Shown here: piece after piece, positions 8,117-14,923 of the stretch | Position numbering within the stretch: position 1 is the stretch's first letter | Layout of the letters: every line of letters starts with the position of its first letter | Made by a program: the position numbers and the translations under genes | NCBI GenBank assembly: GCA_964608495.1 | Contig: CAZSOQ010000065.1 | Location: forward strand, 1-23,903 | Direction of reading: 5' to 3' | From: JAKORR01 sp964608495 | Lineage (GTDB): Bacteria; Armatimonadota; Zipacnadia; Zipacnadales; FEN-943 | Length of the DNA: 23,903 nt | Notes under the pieces: generated by a model | Database searches by the model: none | The model's input: the letters and a program-made list of their open reading frames with translations, nothing else | What the model was told of the DNA's origin: nothing

Positions 8117-8170
8117 ATGCGGCCGGACGAGACGACCGCGACACCGGCCATGGGCGGCGGGACGGCATGA
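8117..8170 (+). CDS. Candidate 17-codon leader ORF
   Basis: ATG 8117 follows AGGAG at 8101-8105 with an 11-base spacer. It encodes MRPDETTATPAMGGGTA and stops at TGA 8168-8170, overlapping the ATG of the next gene (ATGA, 8167-8170). This arrangement would couple translation of the downstream gene to ribosomes that loaded here, since that gene has no good ribosome site of its own. It could also be chance in GC-rich DNA. Function unknown. Confidence 0.4.
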   Translation: MRPDETTATPAMGGGTA

Positions 8171-8658
8171 CCAGAAGACGGCCAGCGGGCCTGCCCTCCG
8201 CCCAGGAAGCCTCGAGGCTGAGGGCCAAACAGGAGCGCCAGCATCTCCTGGCGCTATACATCACCGCCTGCGACTACGCCAGGCAGCTCGAGGAGGCCGT
8301 GACGCAGGGACACTCGCCGACGGGGTATGGGCCTCCGCTTACCCCTCTGCCCGAGGATGTTGCCGAGGCCCTGCTGGCCCCCGTGCGCGCCTATCTCGCC
8401 CAGATGCGCGACTTGGTGGCCCGCCATGCACCACGGGAGCTGGCGACCTTCGAGACCCGCCAGCCCGCGGCCAACACGGTCGTCTGGGCCTCGAACCTGC
8501 TTGAGAGACTGCGCCAGGTCAGCGAGGACCTGGCTCCGACACGCATGAGGCGGTATGGCAGCGATCCCGCGTGGGCGGAGCAGTACGCGGAAGCCTCCGA
8601 TCGGCTTGCGCGACTGGTGGCTGAAGCGCGCGGGGTGCTGGAGGGCCGGTCCGGGTAA
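8167..8658 (+). CDS. Soluble alpha-helical protein of unknown function, fluoride-riboswitch controlled
   Basis: 163 residues; I do not recognise a family. The protein is charged and predicted mostly helical, with long amphipathic stretches at about 12-48, 61-90, 97-124 and 134-160 (WAEQYAEASDRLARLVAEA). There is no signal peptide or membrane segment, so it is neither CrcB/Fluc nor a CLC-F fluoride/proton antiporter. A Pro/Gly-rich turn (HSPTGYGPPLTPLPED) separates the first two helices. It is the only gene of normal size downstream of the fluoride riboswitch on this strand, because the next gene (8718) points the other way. Translation up to the riboswitch is open in this frame, but starts before 8167 would have to lie within the structured leader. 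ATG 8167 overlaps the short upstream ORF. Confidence 0.68.
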   Translation: MTRRRPAGLPSAQEASRLRAKQERQHLLALYITACDYARQLEEAVTQGHSPTGYGPPLTPLPEDVAEALLAPVRAYLAQMRDLVARHAPRELATFETRQPAANTVVWASNLLERLRQVSEDLAPTRMRRYGSDPAWAEQYAEASDRLARLVAEARGVLEGRSG

Positions 8659-8717
8659 CTGATAGCGGCAACACGGCGGGGACTCGCCCGCGGCCCTGCG
8701 CTCGTGCCCGCCGCCGC

Positions 8718-10682
8718 TCAGCCCGCGGGCTCAAAGGGCAGCGTCTCGATCGGGAAGCGCTGCTGGTAGCGGCCCACGGCGGCCGAGACCGCCGGGAGCG
8801 AGACCGGGCCGCCGGTCTCCTGCGCGATCGGGTCCGCGAGCATGTCGGCCGTTTTGCTGCCCTGTGGCCCCAGGCGCACCTCCCGCACGCCGATGACCTT
8901 ACCGCCCCGCACGTTGGCCAGGCCGAAGACCTTGCGCCGGCACACCATCTCCCACCTGATCGCGGCCAGCGACGACTCCCCCGGATAGCCGAGCGCCTCG
9001 AGGACCAGAGGGTCGCTCGCGGTGCCTCCGAGGCGGAACACGCACGCCAGGACCAGGGGCCCTCTCTCACCCGTGTCGGGCAGGGCGAGCTCGAGCGGCG
9101 AGTCCATGAACTCCTGCTCGCTCACGCCCTCGTCCGTGGGCGTGCGGGTCAGGAAGACGACGAGGGGCAGGAGTCCGTCGCGGAACTCCCAGGGGACGAT
9201 GGTCTGCACCAGGCGGACGACGCCGGGGTGCAGAGCCCCGTCCTCGGGCCACGCCGGCCACTTCAGGGGACACTGAGCCGGGTGATGCAGCAGGCACTGC
9301 GCGGCCCAGTGGCCGGGCCACCGGCTCGCCATCTCCCGCAGCGCCGTCGCCGCCGACTCGCCCTGCGCGGCGAGCCGCAACGCCGCGACCCGGGCCAGGG
9401 CCACGTCGAGACTGTCGGGCGCCAGGGCCGCCGCCTGCTCGATCTTGGCAACGGCCTCCATCACCGCGCCGCCGCTGCCCGTCGAACGCACCGCCACGAT
9501 GTCAGGGTAGCTCGCCAGGTCCACCTGGCGCTCCACTACCGCCACCGCCTCCTGCAGCAGCTTCTGGGCCTCCTGCGGCAGCCCGGCGATAGGCCATGCC
9601 CGCCAGCCCACGGGAGCGGCGGCAGGCTCCTGCGCCACGGCCCGCGGCTGCGGCTGCAGCTGGGCCTGCGCCTGTCCCTGGCTGACCATGATCTTCCCGG
9701 TCACGGCGCCCGGCCGCGCGGGGTAGCAGGTTATCAGCAGGACAGGGTACCCCTCGTTGTCCAGCAGCAGGTCCTCGAACATCTCGTACCCGCCGGGGTC
9801 GCCCCAGCCCGACGCGGCGAAGTGCTCGCGCACGATCGCCTCGAGGGCCGCATCGTCCGGGGCACAGCCGCCACCGGTGAACCGGCCGGCCGTCTTGATG
9901 CTTCCCTGCGGCCCCAGGTAGAGCTGCACCGGGCCGATCATCCAGACGTTGCTGTCCGCCGGCACGGGGCCGAGCCTGACGAAGACCGCCATCTCCGGCT
10001 CCCGGCCCCGGGTGCGAGGGTCCGAGAGACTGACAGGCTTCTCGCCCGTGCCCAGCCCGACCATCCTCAGGGGCACCGGGGTCGCGGCCTGGCCCCGCGG
10101 GTAGAAGGTCAGCACGGCCAGCTCCGTGCCCTCATAGTCCCGCAGCCAGTCGGTGAGCATGTCGTAGTCGGCGGCCACGCCCCACTGCTGCAGCGTAAAG
10201 CCCGCCGCGGCGAGGCTTGGGATGACGCCGGGCGCCGGCGGCCAGGTGGGCGGCCAGCAGACCAGGAAGCGGGCGCCGTCGGCCAGGATCGCCATGTAGG
10301 GCCGCAGGACCTCCAGGCCGTAGGCCGTGGAGTCCGCCTTCAGCTCGACGCTCCTCACGACTATCGCGTAGGCGGCGCGCCTGCCACCGGCTTGGCCGGT
10401 GGCCAGGCTCGTGGGCACCTGGCTGGTGCCGAGCTGGACCACGGGCCCCTCGCCGGGCGCGGCGGCCGCGGCGGCTGTCGTGGTAGGAGCGGGCGCGGAC
10501 GGAGGCGGTGGAGGTGCCGGCGCCGGGCCCACCCTCTGCCAGAGCTCGTCCAGAGCCGCCTCGCCCCATCCACTGGCCGCGAGCGCCCGCCGAGTGTCGT
10601 CGTCTGCCTTGCCCCTGCGTCGCTGCTCCGCAACGAAGTCGAGGGCCCGTGCGAAGGCCTCATCGCGCGATGTGGGTGCCAT
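8718..10682 (-). CDS. Large soluble protein of unknown function with repeated domains
   Basis: 654 residues; no family recognised. Residues 5-50 form a small helical module (ALDFVAEQRRRGKADDDTRR, then AASGW) resembling the UBA-like helical motif often attached to bacterial proteins. A Pro/Ala/Thr linker follows (51-80). An internal duplication is visible with a period near 126 residues: DYDMLTDWLRDYEGTELAVL (172-191) matches GYEMFEDLLLDNEGYPVLLI (298-317). LGPQGSIKTA (256-265) recurs as LGPQGSKTA (604-612), suggesting a third, worn copy near the C-terminus. A Gln-rich linker lies at about 335-350 and a helical region at about 370-460. There is no signal peptide or membrane segment. ATG 10682 has GGGAG about 9 bases upstream and a good promoter 150 bases upstream. 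Confidence 0.85.
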   Translation of the reverse strand: MAPTSRDEAFARALDFVAEQRRRGKADDDTRRALAASGWGEAALDELWQRVGPAPAPPPPPSAPAPTTTAAAAAAPGEGPVVQLGTSQVPTSLATGQAGGRRAAYAIVVRSVELKADSTAYGLEVLRPYMAILADGARFLVCWPPTWPPAPGVIPSLAAAGFTLQQWGVAADYDMLTDWLRDYEGTELAVLTFYPRGQAATPVPLRMVGLGTGEKPVSLSDPRTRGREPEMAVFVRLGPVPADSNVWMIGPVQLYLGPQGSIKTAGRFTGGGCAPDDAALEAIVREHFAASGWGDPGGYEMFEDLLLDNEGYPVLLITCYPARPGAVTGKIMVSQGQAQAQLQPQPRAVAQEPAAAPVGWRAWPIAGLPQEAQKLLQEAVAVVERQVDLASYPDIVAVRSTGSGGAVMEAVAKIEQAAALAPDSLDVALARVAALRLAAQGESAATALREMASRWPGHWAAQCLLHHPAQCPLKWPAWPEDGALHPGVVRLVQTIVPWEFRDGLLPLVVFLTRTPTDEGVSEQEFMDSPLELALPDTGERGPLVLACVFRLGGTASDPLVLEALGYPGESSLAAIRWEMVCRRKVFGLANVRGGKVIGVREVRLGPQGSKTADMLADPIAQETGGPVSLPAVSAAVGRYQQRFPIETLPFEPAG

Positions 10683-10899
10683 GGGTGCTTCACTCCCTGC
10701 TGCCGGTTAGGCCTGACCGTGCTGCGCGGCCCGTCCGATTCCTCCCGTGCCCGTCCCGGGAATCACCGCCCTGCCCGCCGGGCAGTCCCCCGCGCTGCCT
10801 CGGACGGTGGGGGCTCGTCGGGAGGACAGCGGGCATGGTATCTGCGGCCGGGAGGTCCGTCAACCGGGCAGGCTCGGGCGCGGCGTCAGGGCCCCGGGC
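10683..10899. other. Leader and spacer upstream of the 654-aa gene
   Basis: No convincing gene on either strand. It contains the promoter at 10835-10863 and the hairpin at 10771-10785 (6-bp arms, 3-base loop). The hairpin lies in the transcribed leader, but it is not a recognised riboswitch and lacks a T tract. Confidence 0.6.
10835..10863 (-). promoter_or_regulatory. Sigma-70-type promoter of the 654-aa gene
   Basis: On the minus strand TTGACG (10858-10863), a 17-base spacer, then TACCAT (10835-10840). Start site expected near 10828, leaving a leader of about 145 bases. That leader holds the perfect hairpin CTGCCC-GCC-GGGCAG (10771-10785). Confidence 0.6.
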
Positions 10900-11010
10900 T
10901 CACCGGGGGACGGTCAGGTAGACCACGGCAGGACCGGCGAAGGGCGCCGTGAAGGAGCACCTCGCGCCGCCATCCACGGCGGCCGCTAGGTGCTCCTGAA
11001 GGCGCGACAT
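10900..11010 (-). CDS. Candidate small protein (36 aa)
   Basis: An ORF from ATG 11010 to TGA 10900, 36 bases after the URO-D-like gene on the same strand. The protein begins MSRLQEHLAAAVDGGARC and ends AGPAVVYLTVPR. GAGAGG lies 5 bases upstream of the ATG. About 31 of 36 sense codons end in G or C, as in neighbouring genes, and the composition looks protein-like. The DNA also forms a strong hairpin (10954-10996), so it may instead be an RNA or terminator structure that happens to be open. Function unknown. Confidence 0.4.
   Translation of the reverse strand: MSRLQEHLAAAVDGGARCSFTAPFAGPAVVYLTVPR
10954..10996. repeat. Nested inverted repeat downstream of the URO-D-like gene
   Basis: Outer arms GGAGCACCT (10954-10962) and AGGTGCTCC (10988-10996) are perfect; inner arms GCCGCC (10966-10971) and GGCGGC (10978-10983) enclose ATCCAC. 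The structure is very stable but has no T tract, so it is not a standard intrinsic terminator. It may stabilise the 3' end of the upstream transcript. Confidence 0.65.
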
Positions 11011-11046
11011 GGCGGCCTCTCTGCGGCGATGTATGCCGGTAGCATA

Positions 11047-12162
11047 TCACAACCGCTGGAGCATCTCGCTCTTCAGCTCGAGGTAGTAGCGGAAGCTCTC
11101 GTAGGGCACGTCGGGCGGGACCGAGTGGTCCAGCGTCGGGATGTACCCGCCCTGCTCGACCAGCGGCGGGACCTTGGCCTCGAGCTCCGCCCGGATCGCA
11201 GCCCGGTCGCGCGCCAGAGCGCGCTTGTCTATCCCGCCGCTGAGCACCAGGTCGCGCCCGTACTGCCGCCGAAGCTCGCGCGGATCGTTCCCCGCCGCCA
11301 CCTCCAGCGGCCAGATGCACGTCACTCCCGCCTCGATCAGTAGCGGGATCAGCCTGTCGAAGTTGCCGTCGCTGTCGAACCAGATGACCTCGATGCCGTG
11401 GGCGCGCACGAACTCGATGATCCGCTTGTAGCCCGGCAGCATGAACTCGCGCGCGATGCGCGGCGACACCAGCGGCCCGGTCTTGAAGGCGAAGTCCTCG
11501 AACAGGTTGTAGTAGTCGCACTGCACCGCCTCGAGCCACGGCCGCAGAGTCTCGATGGCGAAGTCCGTCAGGAACTCCATCATGTCGTGCATCATGTCCG
11601 GCTGGTCGTACCAGGCGTAGGACAGGCCCTCGGTGCCCAGGTATCGGCGCGGGTGGCTGTACAGACCGAAGGCCCCGTTGGGCACGGCGCACAGCGGGTA
11701 CTCGCGGTCGGCATACTGGGCCGCGATCTCCGCCAGGTTCTCGGGTTGCCGCCCCGGGCCGTGGGGGTCGAAACGCTCCTTCACGGCCTCCCAGTCGCCG
11801 GGCGTCTTCACGGCGAAGGAGAGGTACTGGTCCATGGACGGGCGCGTGCCGCGGACCGTGCCCTCCTTTAGGGCCTTGTGTACCACGCCGTCGCCGTCGC
11901 GGTGGACGATGTAGCGGTCGGTCTCCTCGAGGACCTCGGGCCCGAGCGGCGGGATCGGCCCGAAGTTCACCGGCAGGTAGGGGCGGTGATCAATGCCGAA
12001 GAAGTCGTGGCCGTAGAGCCCCCCGGCCCCCGCCTGCTCGGGCGGCATGCCCTCGGCCAGCCACCGCTCGACCGTCTGCCCCCAGTAGCCCAGCTCGAAG
12101 TTGGGCAGCCTGTCCACCGCCTCGAACCTCATGCAGCGAAGGAAGCTCTCCCTGACGGTCAC
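11047..12162 (-). CDS. Uroporphyrinogen decarboxylase (URO-D) superfamily protein
   Basis: 371 residues with the TIM-barrel pattern of the URO-D/MtaA superfamily. The start (RESFLRCMRFEAVDRLPNFE) is typical of the uncharacterised branch common in Planctomycetes and Armatimonadota. At the position where MtaA/CmuA methyltransferases carry the zinc-binding His-x-Cys-Gly, this protein has WFDSDGN (261-267), so the zinc-dependent thiol methyl transfer chemistry is unlikely. The RQAGRY signature of true HemE is also absent, so it is not the heme enzyme. LSGGIDKRAL (298-306) fits the late barrel strand. The start is GTG 12162 with GGGAGG upstream. It lies 68 bases after two winged-helix regulator genes on the same strand and is probably in their operon. 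Substrate unknown. Confidence 0.88.
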   Translation of the reverse strand: MTVRESFLRCMRFEAVDRLPNFELGYWGQTVERWLAEGMPPEQAGAGGLYGHDFFGIDHRPYLPVNFGPIPPLGPEVLEETDRYIVHRDGDGVVHKALKEGTVRGTRPSMDQYLSFAVKTPGDWEAVKERFDPHGPGRQPENLAEIAAQYADREYPLCAVPNGAFGLYSHPRRYLGTEGLSYAWYDQPDMMHDMMEFLTDFAIETLRPWLEAVQCDYYNLFEDFAFKTGPLVSPRIAREFMLPGYKRIIEFVRAHGIEVIWFDSDGNFDRLIPLLIEAGVTCIWPLEVAAGNDPRELRRQYGRDLVLSGGIDKRALARDRAAIRAELEAKVPPLVEQGGYIPTLDHSVPPDVPYESFRYYLELKSEMLQRL

Positions 12163-12230
12163 GGGGGCATCACCCTCCCGGGTGGTCGGCTCGCGCCGGC
12201 AGCCGGCCTCCCGGGAACGGTCGCGGCCGC

Positions 12231-12854
12231 CTACCAGTCGCCGTCCACTATTAGCCCCTCGTCCTCGCTGTCCTTCACGACGTACAGGGCGATCGTGGTA
12301 AAGGTGATAAGTAACTGGCGACCGAGCGCGGTGAGAAGGTAGGCCCCCTCGTCCTCGCGCACATAGCCCGCCCGGACGAGCTCCTTGAGGTGGTAGTACA
12401 GATTGCCGCCGCGCAGGCCCGTGGCCTCCGCGAGCTCCGAGGAGCTGCGTGCGCCCTCGTACAGCGCCTGCATCATGCGGATGCGCGACTCGTGCGCGAG
12501 GGGGGAGAGCAGGCGCTCGGTGCGGACGGGGGCCGTGGGGTCGCAGGTGCCCGGCAGCGCACCTTCGCCCGCGGGTGCCTCCTCGTCGTCCTCATCGTCG
12601 CTGAGGCTCGTGGTCAGGAACCCCCAGCCGAGGTCGTGGTCGGGGCCACGATGCCCCCTCGTGGCGCCCGCCCAGTACAGCACGAAGTCGCCCGGCTTGC
12701 GCAGATGCTCGCACCACTCCTTCACCAGCGGCGGCGGCTCGCCCTGCCTGACGCGGACGATCGCCGCCTGCGTGACGGGGCCGAGGTAGGGCGGGCCCGA
12801 GCGCCGGCCCTCGTCCGGCCGGTCCTGGGAGCTGTCGGAATCCTGGGTGCTCAT
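12231..12854 (-). CDS. ArsR-like winged-helix regulator, paralogue A
   Basis: 207 residues. The C-terminal half is a winged helix (about 114-180): LLSPLAHESRIRMMQALYEG, then SSELAEATGL as the turn and NLYYHLKELVRAGYV as the recognition helix and wing. The N-terminal half is a separate domain with PGDFVLYWAGATRGH, shared with the next regulator upstream. Between them is an acidic run (SDDEDDEEAP). The likely start is the second ATG (12854): AGGAGG at 12863-12868 is 8 bases from it but only 2 bases from the ATG at 12860. This is a DNA-binding regulator, but the signal sensed is unknown. No metal-binding CxC pattern of classical ArsR repressors is present. Confidence 0.86.
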   Translation of the reverse strand: MSTQDSDSSQDRPDEGRRSGPPYLGPVTQAAIVRVRQGEPPPLVKEWCEHLRKPGDFVLYWAGATRGHRGPDHDLGWGFLTTSLSDDEDDEEAPAGEGALPGTCDPTAPVRTERLLSPLAHESRIRMMQALYEGARSSSELAEATGLRGGNLYYHLKELVRAGYVREDEGAYLLTALGRQLLITFTTIALYVVKDSEDEGLIVDGDW

Positions 12855-12893
12855 GCTCATGCCTCCTGCTTGGCGCCCTGCCGCGGGGCGGTC

Positions 12894-13544
12894 TCAGGCC
12901 GTCCGGCGCACCGTCAGGCCGCCCTCGCCGCTGTCCAGGACGACGCTTGCGGCAAGGTTGGCGAAGGTCAGGAACAACTGGCGCCCCAGGGTCGTGAGCG
13001 CGTAGACGCCGTCCGCCTCCTCGACGTACTCCGCCGCGACCAGCTCCTCCAGGTGGTAGCGCAGATCGGCCTGCCGCAGGCTCGTGGCGGCGGCGAGACC
13101 GTCAGCGCCCAGGGTCTCGCTCCATAGGGCCTGGACGATGCCGAGCCGGGCCTCGTGGGCCAGCGGAGTGAGCATGCGCTGGATCCTCACGGCTATGGAC
13201 GCATCCAGCGGCGGCGGCAGGGGAGCCTCGCCGCTCTTGACCTGCGGTGCCTCGTGGGGATCGCCGATGCTCGCATTGAGCCAGCTCCAGGACAGGATCG
13301 TGCGCGGGTCGCCGTGGCCTCTGTAGCATCCGGCCCACAGCAGGATCCAGTCGCCGGGATCGCTGCAGGCCGCCGACCATTCGCCCTCGGCAGCGCCGCC
13401 GTGCCTGCCCCAGCCGCACGCGTCGGTCACGGGGCCGATGCTGGGCGGACCGGCATGGGGATCGCCGCCCGTCTGGTCGGACGGCGGATCGTCGCCTTGC
13501 GGGCCGGTTGCCGGGTGCCGGTGCTCCTGGGGACTATCGCCCAT
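12894..13544 (-). CDS. ArsR-like winged-helix regulator, paralogue B
   Basis: 216 residues, clearly a paralogue of the next gene. It shares a GPVT segment, PGDWILLWAGCYRGHGDP (63-80), and the winged helix LTPLAHEARLGIVQAL followed by LRYHLEELVAAEYVEEADG and LTTLGRQLFLTF (about 122-195). The N-terminal 40 residues are disordered and rich in Pro, Asp and His. GGAGGAG lies 6 bases upstream of ATG 13544. It is the first gene after a strong promoter with a dyad at the start site, so autoregulation is likely. Gene order B, A, URO-D-like suggests one transcript. The two paralogues could form a heterodimer; that is inference. Confidence 0.86.
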   Translation of the reverse strand: MGDSPQEHRHPATGPQGDDPPSDQTGGDPHAGPPSIGPVTDACGWGRHGGAAEGEWSAACSDPGDWILLWAGCYRGHGDPRTILSWSWLNASIGDPHEAPQVKSGEAPLPPPLDASIAVRIQRMLTPLAHEARLGIVQALWSETLGADGLAAATSLRQADLRYHLEELVAAEYVEEADGVYALTTLGRQLFLTFANLAASVVLDSGEGGLTVRRTA

Positions 13545-13561
13545 GGTCCTCTCCTCCGTTA

Positions 13562-13577
13562 TTACAGTTTCCTGTAA
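13562..13577. promoter_or_regulatory. Dyad operator candidate at the start site
   Basis: TTACAG-TTTC-CTGTAA is a perfect 6-bp inverted repeat, AT-rich against a GC-rich background. It falls just after the expected start site of the regulator operon, where a dimeric winged-helix repressor could block transcription of its own gene. Confidence 0.6.
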
Positions 13578-13586
13578 CCACTGATG

Positions 13587-13615
13587 AGTGTAGCAGACTC
13601 GCCTCCCTCTGTCAA
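13587..13615 (-). promoter_or_regulatory. Strong sigma-70-type promoter of the two-regulator operon
   Basis: On the minus strand a perfect TTGACA (13610-13615), a 17-base spacer, then TACACT (13587-13592). Start site expected near 13580, giving a leader of about 36 bases before ATG 13544. Confidence 0.78.
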
Positions 13616-13731
13616 GGGGGTGCGGGGACGGCGGCCGATAGTAGCCGCAGGCTCTATCCTGCCGAGCTGGCTGGGTGGTGGTCTGGACAGGGCGGGGTCC
13701 TGGCCGGTCGGCTCACCACGACGCGCCGGCG

Positions 13732-14661
13732 CTAGACCTCGAGGAACTCCGGCAGGTTCCTCCGCAGCCACTCGCGGAAGCCGGCCAGGATCTCCGGCGT
13801 GGCCGACGGATACGGGGCACGGCATCGCAGGCTGGTCTTCAGGAACCCCGCGCTCAGGCCCAGCACGCGGTCGAGAGCGCTGTCGGCGCAGCCGGCGGGA
13901 AAGCCGGGCCGCAGGCCCTCGACGACGATTCGGCGGAACTTCTCGCTTGCCTCTCTGAGCTCCCCCCAACGCACCGCGGCGAGCAGGCCGTAGGCGTGCA
14001 GGACGATCCTGGGGTTCTGGTAGACCAGGGAGCTGCAGGTGCCGACGGCCCCGTGCGGCCCCAGCTCGGCGATGGCCTGCTCGCCCACGAAGACGTTGTA
14101 GAGCCTGCTGATCTCGGCACAGCCCTCGGGCGTGCGGCCCAGCGTGCCCTCGTTGCTCTTCACGCCGATGACAGCGGGCACTGCCCCGTGGATCCGCCGG
14201 TGCAGATCGAGGCTGAGGGCCTTCTTGGCGCGCAGGGTCTCGTAGATCGTGATGGGCATGCCCGGCACCGCGGCCGACACGTCCTCGAAGAAGCGCACGA
14301 CCTCGCCGTCGGGCACCTCCATCCAGAAGGGCAGGGCGACCTGGATCGCGTCGGCCCCCTGCTCGTGGGCCTGGCGGGCGCGCCGGGCCACTCCCCGCGT
14401 GGAGGTCGCCGTGCAGCCGATCATGGCGGGCTTGCCGGCCGCGTGACACTCGGTGACAGTGGCCCTCGTGACGGCCTGGAACTCCTCGAACTCGAGGGCG
14501 TAGAACTCACCGGTGGTCCCGCCGGTGTAGACTCCCGGCATCCCTGCCTGGCAGCACCGGGCGACGTCCTCGCGGTAGGTCTTCTCGTCGAAGGTGTCGT
14601 CTTCGGCCCAGGCGATGGGCAGACCTGCCCACGGACCGACGAACTGGTCTCTGGTCAGCAT
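13732..14661 (-). CDS. DapA/N-acetylneuraminate lyase family aldolase
   Basis: 309 residues with the TIM-barrel fold of the dihydrodipicolinate synthase superfamily, which uses a Schiff-base Lys to condense or cleave pyruvate-type substrates. The Lys is K168 in VIGVKSNEGTL and the catalytic Tyr is Y140 in ITIYET, matching K161/Y133 of E. coli DapA. YTGGTTGEFYAL (45-56) supplies the carboxylate-binding GTTGE motif. No lysine-pathway genes are adjacent and the protein lacks other DapA-specific features, so it is more likely a sugar-acid or keto-acid aldolase or lyase than true DapA. GGGAGG is 7 bases upstream of ATG 14661. I see no clear promoter in the 262 bases upstream. Confidence 0.92.
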   Translation of the reverse strand: MLTRDQFVGPWAGLPIAWAEDDTFDEKTYREDVARCCQAGMPGVYTGGTTGEFYALEFEEFQAVTRATVTECHAAGKPAMIGCTATSTRGVARRARQAHEQGADAIQVALPFWMEVPDGEVVRFFEDVSAAVPGMPITIYETLRAKKALSLDLHRRIHGAVPAVIGVKSNEGTLGRTPEGCAEISRLYNVFVGEQAIAELGPHGAVGTCSSLVYQNPRIVLHAYGLLAAVRWGELREASEKFRRIVVEGLRPGFPAGCADSALDRVLGLSAGFLKTSLRCRAPYPSATPEILAGFREWLRRNLPEFLEV

Positions 14662-14923
14662 CGGGAAGCCTCCCGCTTCTTGTTGCCCGGCCTATCCCTC
14701 GCGCCGGCAGCCCCGCCCCGGCGGCCGAGGGTCGGGAAGGGCTCGGCCGGCTCCCGCGGCGGTGGCGGGGTGGTGATGCTCCCCCGCCTCTGTAGGCTGA
14801 AGCCCCGCTGCCTGGCAGGCTCGTCCCAGTAAGACCTTGGCAGCTAACACAGTTGCTACAAAGGAAGCCCCGCGGTACAGGACGGGACCGATAGAGGGCT
14901 GGTGGCGGAGGGCGCGCGGGGGT
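14662..14923. other. Spacer between the aldolase and acetyltransferase genes
   Basis: No credible gene. The sequence is GC-rich with several weak dyads and one more AT-rich patch near 14840-14863 (TTGTAG on the minus strand) that could hold an aldolase promoter, but no spaced -10 was found. Confidence 0.5.

Noticed and set aside
9228..10952. A 574-codon open frame on the plus strand
   Set aside because: Antisense to the 654-aa gene; low-complexity composition and no motifs.
13732..14661. True DapA of lysine synthesis
   Set aside because: Fold and Schiff-base residues fit the whole superfamily, but no lysine-pathway gene is adjacent and the sequence is not specifically DapA.
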